DNA of 44,374 bases, from assembly GCA_937957685.1 (NCBI GenBank), contig CALGAO010000119.1:1-44374 (forward strand). The letters are read 5' to 3'. The DNA is from an uncultured Paenibacillaceae bacterium. GTDB taxonomy: Bacteria > Bacillota > Bacilli > Paenibacillales > DA-C8. The notes below the pieces were generated by a model. That model saw only the letters and a list, made by a program, of their open reading frames with translations. It was not told the origin of the DNA and ran no database searches. Below are positions 24,999 through 35,138 of this stretch, one piece after another. Both the position numbers and the translations under genes were made by a program. Positions within the stretch are counted from its first letter, which is position 1, and the number at the start of each line of letters is the position of its first letter.

Positions 24999-26015
24999 AT
25001 GAGGAAAAGATTGAAACTTCTCACGGCCGTGGCCGTGGTCATGATCATGCTGTTCGCTGCGGCTTGCAGCAACGGCAGCGGTGGAGGAGGCGGAGGAACG
25101 ACGCAGTCCGGAGGAGGCGGCGGGTCGCAGTCCAAGGACAAGATCGTTCTCGGATTCGCCCAGGTAGGCGCGGAGAGCGGATGGCGAACGGCGAACACGG
25201 AATCGATCAAGCAGGCGGCCGCTGATGCCGGCATCGAACTGAAGTTCTCGGACGCGCAGCAGAAGCAGGAGAACCAGATCAAGGCGATCCGTTCCTTCAT
25301 TCAGCAGAAGGTGGACGTGATCGCATTCTCGCCGGTCGTCGAGTCCGGATGGGAGACGGTCTTGCAGGAAGCGAAGGAGGCGGGCATACCGGTGGTGCTC
25401 ACGGACCGGGCGATCGATTCGGATGACGACTCGCTCTATGCCTCGTTCATCGGTTCGGACTTCGTGGAGGAAGGACGCCGCGCCGGACGCTGGCTGCTTG
25501 AGCAGTTCAAGGATGCCAAAGAGCCTGTGAAGATCGTGGAGCTGCAGGGCACGACGGGATCCGCCCCGGCGATCGACCGGAAGGCGGGCTTCGAGGAGAT
25601 CATCAAGGAGAACCCGAATCTCCAGATCATCGCGTCGCAGACAGGCGATTTCACGCGGGCCAAGGGCAAGGAAGTCATGCAATCCTTCCTGCAGGCGTAC
25701 CCGGACATCGACGTGCTGTATGCGCATAACGACGACATGGGTCTCGGAGCCATCCAGGCGATCGAGGCGGCGGGACTTGTGCCGGGCAAGGACATCATCA
25801 TCATCACGGTCGATGCGGTGAGAGACGGCATGCAGGCTGCGGCGGAGGGCAAGATCAACTTCATCGTCGAATGTAACCCGCTGCTCGGTCCGCAACTGAT
25901 GGAGATCGTGAAGGATATCGTGGCTGGCAAGGAAGTGCCGAAGCGCATCGCGGTCGAGGAAAGCACCTTCACCTCGGAAGAAGCGAAGGCGGCATTGCCT
26001 GACCGGAAGTACTAG
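24999..26015 (+). CDS. ytfQ: Furanose-sugar ABC transporter binding lipoprotein (YtfQ-like)
   Basis: A 338-residue type I sugar-binding protein. The lipoprotein signal ends at FAAAC (Cys23). A Gly/Ser/Thr linker follows, then the binding fold. Close YtfQ features include GFAQVGAESGWRTANTESIK, QQKQENQIKAIRSFIQQKVD, VELQGTTGSAPAIDRKAGF, GDFTRAKGKEVMQSF and YAHNDDMGLGAIQAIEAAG. E. coli YtfQ binds galactofuranose, so a furanose substrate is expected; arabinofuranose is also possible here. Start ATG 24999 follows AGGGAGG; ATG 24990 is too close to that site. It heads the importer operon. Confidence 0.88.
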   Translation: MRKRLKLLTAVAVVMIMLFAAACSNGSGGGGGGTTQSGGGGGSQSKDKIVLGFAQVGAESGWRTANTESIKQAAADAGIELKFSDAQQKQENQIKAIRSFIQQKVDVIAFSPVVESGWETVLQEAKEAGIPVVLTDRAIDSDDDSLYASFIGSDFVEEGRRAGRWLLEQFKDAKEPVKIVELQGTTGSAPAIDRKAGFEEIIKENPNLQIIASQTGDFTRAKGKEVMQSFLQAYPDIDVLYAHNDDMGLGAIQAIEAAGLVPGKDIIIITVDAVRDGMQAAAEGKINFIVECNPLLGPQLMEIVKDIVAGKEVPKRIAVEESTFTSEEAKAALPDRKY

Positions 26016-26032
26016 AGCCAACTGCCGATATG

Positions 26033-26090
26033 GGGAAAGAGTCGCTCAGCCTGACGCAAGGAACGGCCTGGCCGACTCTTTCCCGATTTT
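26033..26090 (+). terminator. Perfect 12-bp hairpin between ytfQ and ytfR (attenuator)
   Basis: GGGAAAGAGTCG (26033-26044) pairs perfectly with CGACTCTTTCCC (26073-26084), and GATTTTG follows. Partial termination here would leave ytfQ more abundant than the downstream genes. The rest of 26091-26211 shows nothing else clear. Confidence 0.7.
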
Positions 26091-26211
26091 GTCGATAGGC
26101 TGTGTAACCGCTGATGGCCGTGCGCTGACGGACGTTGCGGCAGCGCGCGTCGAAGGCCAGGGCCGTGCGGGAACACGGCATCATGTTATCAGAGAGGTCG
26201 TGATTGAAGAG

Positions 26212-27723
26212 ATGAGCAAGCGTCCTATCCTGGAGATGTATGGCATCCACAAGCGTTTCTACGGCTTCGCGGCGCTGAGCAATGTCAGCATCCGCCTGTT
26301 CCCGGGCGAGGTGCATGCGCTGATGGGGGAGAACGGCGCCGGGAAATCGACGCTGATCAAGGTGCTCACCGGGGTGTACAGGATAGATGAAGGCCGGATC
26401 CTCCTCGATGACCGGGAGCTTCGCGTGGCGAATCCCCACGAGGCGCAGGAGGCCGGAATCGCCACCGTGTATCAGGAAGTGAACCTTTGTCCGAACCTTA
26501 CAGTTGCGGAGAATATCTTCATCGGAAGAGAGCCGCGCCGCTTCGGGCGCATCCTCTGGAAGGAGATGAACCGGCAGGCGGACGAGCTGCTCCGGTCGAG
26601 GCTCCACGTCAGCATCGATGTGACGCAGCCGCTCGGTTCGTACTCCGTCGCGATCCAGCAGCTCGTGGCGATCGCGCGGGCGCTGAGCATCTCCGCCCGC
26701 ATCCTCATCCTGGACGAACCGACATCCAGTCTGGACCGGCATGAGGTGGAGCAGCTGTTCGCCGTCATGCGCAGCCTGAAGGAGCAGGGACTCGCCATCC
26801 TGTTCGTCACCCATTTCCTGGACCAGGTATACGAGATCTCGGATCGCATCACCATCCTCAGATCCGGGGAACTGGTCGGGGAATACCTGACGTCGGAGCT
26901 GTCCCGCATCGAACTCGTGAAGCACATGATCGGCAAGGATCTGCAGGTGCTGAACCAGCTGACCGAGAGGACGGACCGGTCCGACGCGCGCGGACAGGAG
27001 CCGTTCCTGGAGGCGCAGGGGCTCGGGCGCAGCAGACAGATCGAGGCGTTCCATCTGACGATCCATCGCGGCGAGATCGTCGGCTTCGCCGGCCTGCTCG
27101 GCTCAGGTCGGACGGAGGCGGCGCGGCTCCTGTTCGGCGCCGATCGGGCGGATCGCGGGCACCTGCGGATCGCAGGCGAAGGCCGCCACCCGATCGAGGC
27201 GCCGCGTCAGGCGATCCGCCAGGGCATCGCCTTCTGTTCGGAGAACCGCAAGACAGAGGGCATCATCGCCGACCTGTCCGTGCGGGAGAATATCATCCTC
27301 GCCCTGCAGGCGCGGCGCGGCTGGTTTCGCGCCCTCTCCCGCAAGCGGCAGGAGGAGATCGCCGATGAGTATATACGCAGGATCAATATTCATCCCAAGG
27401 ACCCGGAGATTCCCGTCCGCAACTTGAGCGGCGGCAACCAGCAGAAGGTGCTGCTCGCCAGATGGCTGCTGATGGAGCCGAAGCTGTTCATCCTGGATGA
27501 GCCGACGCGCGGCATCGACATCGGGGCCAAGACCGAGATCCAGAAGCTGGTGCTGGATCTGTCGGATAAGGGGATGGCGGTCCTGTTCATCTCTTCCGAG
27601 CTCGAAGAGGTGATTCGCGTCAGCGATCGCATCGCGGTGCTGCGCGACCGAAGGCTGATCTCGATGATGGAGCGCGAGGAGATCAGCCAGGAAAATGTGA
27701 TGAAAGCGATAGCGGGGGGGTGA
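26212..27723 (+). CDS. ytfR: Sugar ABC transporter ATPase with two nucleotide-binding domains (YtfR-like)
   Basis: A 503-residue fused double ATPase, as in YtfR, RbsA and AraG. Domain 1 (about 5-240): Walker A GENGAGKST, Walker B ILILDEPTSSLD. Domain 2 (about 255-500): degenerate Walker A region GLLGSGRTEAA, signature LSGGNQQK, Walker B LFILDEPTRGID. It would drive import of the sugar bound by YtfQ. The start ATG 26212 is chosen because homology begins at KRPILEMYGI; its ribosome binding site is poor. A GTG at 26200 (4 codons earlier) is an alternative. A 196-base gap with a hairpin separates it from ytfQ. Confidence 0.92.
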   Translation: MSKRPILEMYGIHKRFYGFAALSNVSIRLFPGEVHALMGENGAGKSTLIKVLTGVYRIDEGRILLDDRELRVANPHEAQEAGIATVYQEVNLCPNLTVAENIFIGREPRRFGRILWKEMNRQADELLRSRLHVSIDVTQPLGSYSVAIQQLVAIARALSISARILILDEPTSSLDRHEVEQLFAVMRSLKEQGLAILFVTHFLDQVYEISDRITILRSGELVGEYLTSELSRIELVKHMIGKDLQVLNQLTERTDRSDARGQEPFLEAQGLGRSRQIEAFHLTIHRGEIVGFAGLLGSGRTEAARLLFGADRADRGHLRIAGEGRHPIEAPRQAIRQGIAFCSENRKTEGIIADLSVRENIILALQARRGWFRALSRKRQEEIADEYIRRINIHPKDPEIPVRNLSGGNQQKVLLARWLLMEPKLFILDEPTRGIDIGAKTEIQKLVLDLSDKGMAVLFISSELEEVIRVSDRIAVLRDRRLISMMEREEISQENVMKAIAGG

Positions 27724-27729
27724 GCGCCA

Positions 27730-28770
27730 ATGTGGACACGCATCTCGAAACATCATCTGTTCTGGCCGCTGGTGGCACTGTTGCTGCTGCTCCTGTTCAA
27801 TGCCGTGTACAACCCGGGGTTCTTCGCCATCCGCGTGCAGAGCGGACATCTCTACGGCAGTCTGATCGATATCCTGAACTTCGGCTCGCCGCTCATGCTG
27901 GTGGCCATCGGCATGACGCTGGTGATCGCCACCGGTGGCATTGATCTGTCCGTCGGCTCGATGGTGGCGATATCCGGCGCGATGGCCTGCCTGATGATCA
28001 GCAGGAGCGCCGATCAGAACAGCCTCGGCGCGGTGATCCTGGCCATCGCCCTGGCTCTGGGCCTGTCGATCCTGCTCGGGCTCTGGAACGGGCTGCTCGT
28101 GGCCGGAGCGGGCATCCAGCCGATCATCGCCACGCTGATCCTGATGGTCGCGGGCCGCGGCATCGCACAGCTCATCACCAGCGGCCAGATCATCACGATC
28201 AACAGCGATCCGTATCGCTATATCGGCATGGGGTGGCTGCTCATGCTGCCGTTCTCGATCTTCATCGTCGCCATCGTCTGGCTGTTCACCGCCTGGATCA
28301 CCCGGAAGACGGCGCTCGGCCTGTTCATCGAATCCGTCGGCGCCAACCCGACGGCCAGCCGCCTGGCGGGCATCGGCTCGCGCACCGTCCTGCTGGCCGT
28401 GTATATGTTCTGCGCCTTGTGCGCCGGCATCGCCGGGCTGATCGTCAGCTCGAACGTGTCCGGCGCTGACGGCAACAACGCCGGTCTGTGGTACGAGCTG
28501 GATGCGATCCTGGCGGTCGTCATCGGCGGAACGGCGCTCACCGGAGGCCGGTTCTATCTGTCCGGCACGATCGTCGGCGCGCTGATCATCCAGACGCTCA
28601 CGACGACGATCTATACGATCGGAGTGCCGCCGGAGATCACGCTTGTCGTCAAGGCGCTCGTCGTCTTCGCCGTATGTCTCATCCAGTCGGAGAATTTCCG
28701 GGGCCTGTTCCTCTCGGCGCGCCGCAGCAGGAGAGTGCCTGCCGATCGCGAGGTGAGCCGCCATGCTTAG
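27730..28770 (+). CDS. ytfT: Sugar ABC transporter permease (YtfT-like)
   Basis: A 346-residue permease of the RbsC family with about ten hydrophobic segments. The family signature GMTLVIATGGIDLSVGSMVA is present at about residues 61-80, as are GLWNGLLV and LDAILAVVIGGTALTGG near the C-terminus. It forms the membrane channel with the next gene's product. It starts 6 bases after the ytfR stop, with GGGGGGTGA as ribosome binding site, and overlaps the next gene by 8 bases. Confidence 0.92.
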   Translation: MWTRISKHHLFWPLVALLLLLLFNAVYNPGFFAIRVQSGHLYGSLIDILNFGSPLMLVAIGMTLVIATGGIDLSVGSMVAISGAMACLMISRSADQNSLGAVILAIALALGLSILLGLWNGLLVAGAGIQPIIATLILMVAGRGIAQLITSGQIITINSDPYRYIGMGWLLMLPFSIFIVAIVWLFTAWITRKTALGLFIESVGANPTASRLAGIGSRTVLLAVYMFCALCAGIAGLIVSSNVSGADGNNAGLWYELDAILAVVIGGTALTGGRFYLSGTIVGALIIQTLTTTIYTIGVPPEITLVVKALVVFAVCLIQSENFRGLFLSARRSRRVPADREVSRHA

Positions 28771-29731
28771 GCGACCCTATCTGCCGGTGCTGATCACCAT
28801 CGGCCTGTTCGCCCTGGCTTTCCTCGCCGGTTCTCTCAGATACAACGGCTTCTTCTCCCTGCAGGTGCTGTTCAACCTGCTGATCGACAACGCCTTCCTG
28901 CTCATCGTGGCGATCGGCATGACCTTCGTGATCCTCTCCGGCGGCATCGACCTGTCGGTCGGCTCGGTCGTCGCCCTGACGACGATGCTGTCTGCCTCGC
29001 TGGTCGAACAGTTCGACTGGCCGCCATATGTGGTCATTCCGCTGGTGCTCGCGCTTGGGGCGCTGTTCGGCTGCGGCATGGGGGCGGTGATCCACTATTT
29101 CCGCATCCAGCCGTTCATCGTGACGCTCGCCGGCATGTTCCTGGCGAGAGGGCTGTGTTATGTGATCAGCATCCAGACGATCACGATCAATGATCCTTTC
29201 TATACGAAGATGGCGCTCTCCAAGGTCCGTTTCCCGGACGGCAGCTTCATCTCCATCAGCGTGATCATCGCCCTGCTGGTCTTCCTGCTGGCGCTGTACC
29301 TGGCGCACTTTACGCGCTTCGGGCGCAACGTCTATGCGATCGGCGGCAATGAGCAGTCCGCCATCCTGATGGGGCTGCCGATCGCGCGCACGAAGATGCT
29401 CGTCTATGCGTTCAGCGGCTTCTGTTCCGCGTTGGGGGGAGTGGTGTTCACCTTCTACATGCTGTCCGGTTATGGCCTTCATGCGGTGGGGCTGGAGCTG
29501 GACGCGATCGCCGCGGTGGTCATCGGCGGCACGCTGCTCACGGGCGGCGTCGGCTATGTGGCGGGCACCTTCTTCGGCGTCATGATCCAGGGAGTCATCC
29601 AGACGATCATCACCTTCGAAGGCACGCTCAGCTCGTGGTGGACGAAGATCGTCATCGGACTGCTCCTGTTCCTGTTCATCCTGTTGCAGCGCATCCTGAA
29701 CATGGGATCTACCAATACCCGGTCGATGTAA
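28763..29731 (+). CDS. yjfF: Sugar ABC transporter permease (YjfF-like)
   Basis: A 322-residue RbsC-family permease and the second channel subunit. It shows GMTFVILSGGIDLSVGSVVA, IQPFIVTLAGMFLARGLCYV, the EAA-like IGGNEQSAILMGLPIARTK loop, and LDAIAAVVIGGTLLTGGVGY. The order ytfQ-ytfR-ytfT-yjfF is that of the E. coli galactofuranose importer. Start ATG 28763 lies within the last codons of ytfT, after GAGGTGAG. Confidence in the family is high. Confidence 0.92.
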   Translation: MLRRPYLPVLITIGLFALAFLAGSLRYNGFFSLQVLFNLLIDNAFLLIVAIGMTFVILSGGIDLSVGSVVALTTMLSASLVEQFDWPPYVVIPLVLALGALFGCGMGAVIHYFRIQPFIVTLAGMFLARGLCYVISIQTITINDPFYTKMALSKVRFPDGSFISISVIIALLVFLLALYLAHFTRFGRNVYAIGGNEQSAILMGLPIARTKMLVYAFSGFCSALGGVVFTFYMLSGYGLHAVGLELDAIAAVVIGGTLLTGGVGYVAGTFFGVMIQGVIQTIITFEGTLSSWWTKIVIGLLLFLFILLQRILNMGSTNTRSM

Positions 29732-29968
29732 CCTATAATCAGGAGATGAGGGAGCGTCGGGACATGCGCTCCGGGATCAGACAAGTCCGGACGGCAGATC
29801 TGCCCGAGCCCGTCTGGCTTGTGAGGATACCCTGCGCTTGTCCCTGTTACACGTCTTGGCAAGATCCCGCTGCATGTCGGGCGACAGGGCGTCATGCGGT
29901 TCGATGCGCCGATAGCCGGACTCTCTGGCGACGATCGCTCCCATGCCGGAAGCGTATATCGAGAGCCA

Positions 29969-29987
29969 CCGGACCAGCCCGGTCCGG
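29969..29987 (+). other. Hairpin in the 299-base gap before the second binding protein
   Basis: CCGGACC (29969-29975) pairs perfectly with GGTCCGG (29981-29987) around AGCCC. There is no T-run. The gap 29732-30030 holds no gene I can support; the frame is open through it but the translation is low-complexity and basic. The hairpin may help set the ratio of the second binding protein. Confidence 0.35.
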
Positions 29988-30030
29988 ACCCGGCCAACAG
30001 CCGAGACGGGGGAGAAGGAGGCCACATGCC

Positions 30031-31092
30031 ATGCGATCAAGGGACAGTTACGGGATGAAGCGCCTGATCCTGGTCTGCATCCTGTTGCAGATGCTGCTGG
30101 CAGCCTGCGACCGGACGGGCGGCCAGGAAGTCCATAACCAGCTTGCGACAACGGACGGCCAGCCTCAGCCGGCCGTCTCCACTGACCTGGAAGGCCAGCC
30201 TGCGGAGGAGCGGCAGATCGTTCTCGGCTTCTCGCAGCTCGGATCGGAGAGCGATTGGCGCAAGGCCAACACCCGATCGATCCAGGAGGCGGCTCGGGAA
30301 GCGGGCATCAGGCTGCTGTTTGAGAATGCCGAACAGTCGCAGGAGAAGCAATTCGAGGCGATCCGCAGCTTCATCGAGCAGAAGGTGGATGTGATCGCGA
30401 TCTCGCCGGTGGTGGAGTTCGGCTGGGAGCCGATCCTGGAGGAGGCGAGGCAGGCGGGCATCCCCGTCATCCTGTCCGATCGCGCCGTGCAGGTCAGCGA
30501 TCCAACGCTGTATGTGACGACGATCGGCTCGGATTTCTTTGAAGAAGGGCGCAAGGCGGGCAAGTACCTGCTCGACAAGGTTCGCGACCGCCCGGGGCCG
30601 ATCCGCATCGTGGAGCTGCAGGGGACGAAGGACTCCTCGCCGACGATCGAACGCGCGGGAGGCTTCCGGGAAGTGATCAGCACGCGAAGCGATCTGACCA
30701 TCGAGCGGGTGGAGTATGCCGATTTTACACTGGACCAGGGCAGACAGTCGATGCGCGAGATCCTGCGGGACATGGGCGATGAGATCGACGTGCTGTTCGC
30801 GCACAATGACGACATGGCGATCGGCGCCATCGAGGCGATCGAGGAGTACGGGCTCAGACCCGGGAAGGACATCATCATCATCTCGGTGGACGGCACGCGC
30901 AAGGCGTTCGAGATGATGGTCGAAGGCAAGATCAACTGCGTCGTCGAATGCAATCCGCTGCTGGGTCCGATCCTGATGCAGGCCGTCAGGGAGATCATCG
31001 AGGGCCATACCCTGCCGAAGCGGATCGTCCCGCCGGAGAGCGTGTATACGGAAGTGATGGCCAAGCGGGAAGTGGAGAATCGGCAATATTAG
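30031..31092 (+). CDS. Second YtfQ-like sugar-binding lipoprotein
   Basis: A 353-residue paralogue of the YtfQ-like protein at 24999. The signal peptide ends in LLAAC (Cys26). Shared features are GFSQLGSESDWRKANTRSIQ, the EKQFEAIRSFIEQKVDVIAI run, VELQGTKDSSPTIERAGGF, FAHNDDMAIGAIEAIEEYG and VECNPLLGP. It probably extends the ligand range or affinity of the same transporter, or acts as a sensor. AAGGAGG lies 9 bases before ATG 30031; ATG 30055 is an alternative start. It lies 299 bases after yjfF, and a cadmium-type promoter follows its stop codon. Confidence 0.85.
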   Translation: MRSRDSYGMKRLILVCILLQMLLAACDRTGGQEVHNQLATTDGQPQPAVSTDLEGQPAEERQIVLGFSQLGSESDWRKANTRSIQEAAREAGIRLLFENAEQSQEKQFEAIRSFIEQKVDVIAISPVVEFGWEPILEEARQAGIPVILSDRAVQVSDPTLYVTTIGSDFFEEGRKAGKYLLDKVRDRPGPIRIVELQGTKDSSPTIERAGGFREVISTRSDLTIERVEYADFTLDQGRQSMREILRDMGDEIDVLFAHNDDMAIGAIEAIEEYGLRPGKDIIIISVDGTRKAFEMMVEGKINCVVECNPLLGPILMQAVREIIEGHTLPKRIVPPESVYTEVMAKREVENRQY

Positions 31093-31120
31093 GGCAGATG
31101 GATCCAACATCCGTTATGTC

Positions 31121-31174
31121 TTGACAACCTCAAAGACATATCTTAATATAACATTCAAATAATTATTTGAATGT
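31121..31174 (+). promoter_or_regulatory. Strong promoter and perfect CadC-type operator
   Basis: TTGACA (31121-31126) and TAATAT (31144-31149) are 17 bases apart. Directly after comes a perfect 24-bp palindrome at 31151-31174 with half-site ACATTCAAATAA. This closely resembles the known CadC operator (TCAAATAA/TTATTTGA core) and covers the transcript start, so metal-relieved repression of cadC-cadA is expected. Confidence 0.85.
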
Positions 31175-31243
31175 CGATGTATGATGATTCGCCCTATTCG
31201 GGGGATAATTCCATAGATCGGCGGACGAACAGGAAGATGGCGG

Positions 31244-31628
31244 GTGATCGGGATCATGGTTGGGCCCCATAGCGGTGCGGATATATGCGATATATACGGT
31301 TACGACGAAGGGAAGGTCAGGCGCGTGCAGGAACGCCTGGCCTGTTTTGATATGCGGGAGATGGCGCATCTGTTCAAGGTGCTGGCGGACGAGACGAGGC
31401 TCAGGATCGCCTGCGCGCTTTGCGAAGAGGTGGAGCTGTGCGTCTGCGACGTGGCCCATATCATCGGTTCGAGCTTGGCCACCGCGTCTCACCACTTGCG
31501 GCTGCTGCGCAACATGGGCATCGCCAGGTATCGCAGGAGCGGGAGACTGGTCTTCTATTCGCTGCGTGATGAGCGGCTGCGGTCGATTATTCATCTGGTC
31601 GCACAACCGAACGCGGGGGTGAGTGTCG

Positions 31629-31645
<17 letters not shown>
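31244..31645 (+). CDS. cadC: CadC-like ArsR/SmtB metal-sensing repressor
   Basis: A 133-residue winged-helix repressor of the ArsR/SmtB family. The metal motif ELCVCDVA gives Cys66 and Cys68, and the recognition helix is SLATASHHLRLLRNMG. The N-terminal DICDIYGYDEGKV keeps one Cys (Cys15), but the position of the second N-terminal ligand of CadC is Gly19. Staphylococcal CadC uses two N-terminal Cys plus the two in ELCVCD for Cd/Pb. The start is GTG 31244 with AGGAAG upstream; ATG 31256 is possible. It overlaps the ATPase gene by 17 bases. It represses its own operon at the palindrome. Confidence 0.9.
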
Positions 31646-33827
<2,182 letters not shown>

Positions 33828-33855
33828 CGGTCTGTCATGCCGCGCACATATTGCC

Positions 33856-33909
33856 TTGACAATCTTCCCTTACGGCAGTTTAAATGTATATGTGAAAGAG
33901 ACAATTGTC
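33856..33909 (+). promoter_or_regulatory. Promoter and palindrome before the universal stress protein gene
   Basis: TTGACA (33856-33861) is followed by TTTAAAT (33879-33885), 17-18 bases away. A 10-bp palindrome GACAATTGTC (33900-33909) lies in the predicted 5' leader and could be an operator. Confidence 0.45.
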
Positions 33910-33926
33910 AGGGGAGAAAGGTCGTT

Positions 33927-34328
33927 ATGTTCAAGCGAATATTGCTCGCGGCTGATGGATCGGAACATTCCCTGAAGGCTGCTGGACAGGCGGCGAGGAT
34001 CGCCAGCTACGATGAGGAGAGCTACATCAGCGTGGTGTACGTCCTGGACCCGGATGAGGCGTTGATGGAGAGCTTCGAACAGAGCAGCAAGGGGAGGGCG
34101 AAGCTGCAGCCGATCGAGGATGAACTTCGCAAGGCAGGAGCCAGATTCGGAACGATCCTGCTGGAGGGGAAACCAGGTCCTACGATTGTGGAATACGCCA
34201 ACAGGCATGAATTTGATCTGGTTGTCATCGGCAGCCGGGGATTGAACTCACTCCAGGAATTTGTGCTGGGCAGCGTCAGCCATAAGGTGGCCAAGCGTGT
34301 GGAATGCCCGGTTCTGATCGTGAAATGA
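33927..34328 (+). CDS. Universal stress protein (UspA family)
   Basis: A 133-residue cytoplasmic stress protein. It starts with the UspA motif FKRILLAADGSEHS. The ATP-binding motif G-2X-G-9X-G-S is complete at GSRGLNSLQEFVLGSVSHKV, and the protein ends in CPVLIVK. The ATP-binding subclass is therefore likely. The start ATG 33927 is preceded by GGGGAGAAAGG; the upstream in-frame region does not match the family. It is monocistronic between the cad operon and a two-component system, with its own promoter and terminator. Confidence 0.92.
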   Translation: MFKRILLAADGSEHSLKAAGQAARIASYDEESYISVVYVLDPDEALMESFEQSSKGRAKLQPIEDELRKAGARFGTILLEGKPGPTIVEYANRHEFDLVVIGSRGLNSLQEFVLGSVSHKVAKRVECPVLIVK

Positions 34329-34372
34329 GGAATCGTGCGGGCAGGCACTGATCCTGCTCGTGTCAGGATACG

Positions 34373-34406
34373 GAAGCAGGCCGATCGGGTCTGTTTCTTT
34401 TGTTTT
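34373..34406 (+). terminator. Rho-independent terminator after the universal stress protein gene
   Basis: GAAGCAGGCC (34373-34382) pairs with GGTCTGTTTC (34388-34397) with two G-U pairs, and TTTTGTTTT follows at 34398-34406. Confidence 0.75.
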
Positions 34407-34469
34407 CGCGGACTTGCGGCCTGGTGTGGCAGGGAAGATGAGATTGAGACAGGGGGGGAAGGCAAGGGG

Positions 34470-35138
34470 ATGGCGAGCATTTTGTACATTGAAGATGAGC
34501 GTGAGATAGGCGAATGGGTGACCCGGGACCTGACGGAGCGGGGTTATCAGGTGACATGGCTGACAAGCGGAGAACAGGCGGAGCAGCATGCCCGGCAGGC
34601 GGATGTCGCTGTGCTCGACGTGATGCTGCCCGGTCTGGACGGGTTCTCTGTCGGCAAGCGGCTGAAGCGGGAAGCGCCCGACCTGCCGATCCTGTTGTTG
34701 TCCGCGCGCAGCGCCGTGGAGGACAAGGTGGAGGGCCTCAGCTTCGCCGACGATTACCTGACCAAGCCCTTCCATCCGGAGGAGCTGGCGGCGCGCATCG
34801 AGGTGCTGCTGAGGCGCACGCAGAAGGTCGAGGACGTGCTCACGCTGAGGCATCTGAGGATACGGCCCAAGAGCATGCAGATCATCGACACGCGAACCGG
34901 CGAAGAGATCGTGCTGACCGGCAAGCAATATCACCTGTTCCAGTACTTCCTGCGGCATCTGAACCAGATCCTGACCAAGGAGCAGCTGTATGAGGCGGTA
35001 TGGGGCGAGCCCTATATCGAAGGCGACAAGACGCTGATGGTGCATATCCGTTATCTGAGAGAGAAGATCGAGCAGGACCCGGCGGATCCGCAGATCATCG
35101 AGACGATCCGCGGCATCGGGTACAGGGTGAGGAGATGA
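34470..35138 (+). CDS. OmpR/PhoB-family response regulator
   Basis: A 222-residue response regulator. The receiver domain (1-115) has an acidic pocket (E8, D9), the phospho-acceptor Asp50 (VAVLDVMLPGLDG) and the Lys in DYLTKPFHPEELAARI. The C-terminal winged helix (about 130-220) is of the OmpR type: LTGKQYHLFQYFL, LTKEQLYEAVWG, TLMVHIRYLREKIE and IETIRGIGYRVRR. The start ATG 34470 lies after a G-rich GGGGGGAAGG site. Its stop overlaps the kinase start (ATGA). It probably activates the ABC transporter operon at 37217, whose promoter carries phased direct repeats. Confidence 0.92.
   Translation: MASILYIEDEREIGEWVTRDLTERGYQVTWLTSGEQAEQHARQADVAVLDVMLPGLDGFSVGKRLKREAPDLPILLLSARSAVEDKVEGLSFADDYLTKPFHPEELAARIEVLLRRTQKVEDVLTLRHLRIRPKSMQIIDTRTGEEIVLTGKQYHLFQYFLRHLNQILTKEQLYEAVWGEPYIEGDKTLMVHIRYLREKIEQDPADPQIIETIRGIGYRVRR

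Noticed and set aside
29635..30030. N-terminal extension of the second YtfQ-like protein (frame open upstream to 29635)
   Set aside because: A signal peptide with lipobox starts at 30031 behind a strong AAGGAGG; the upstream translation is basic, Cys/Pro-rich and overlaps yjfF.
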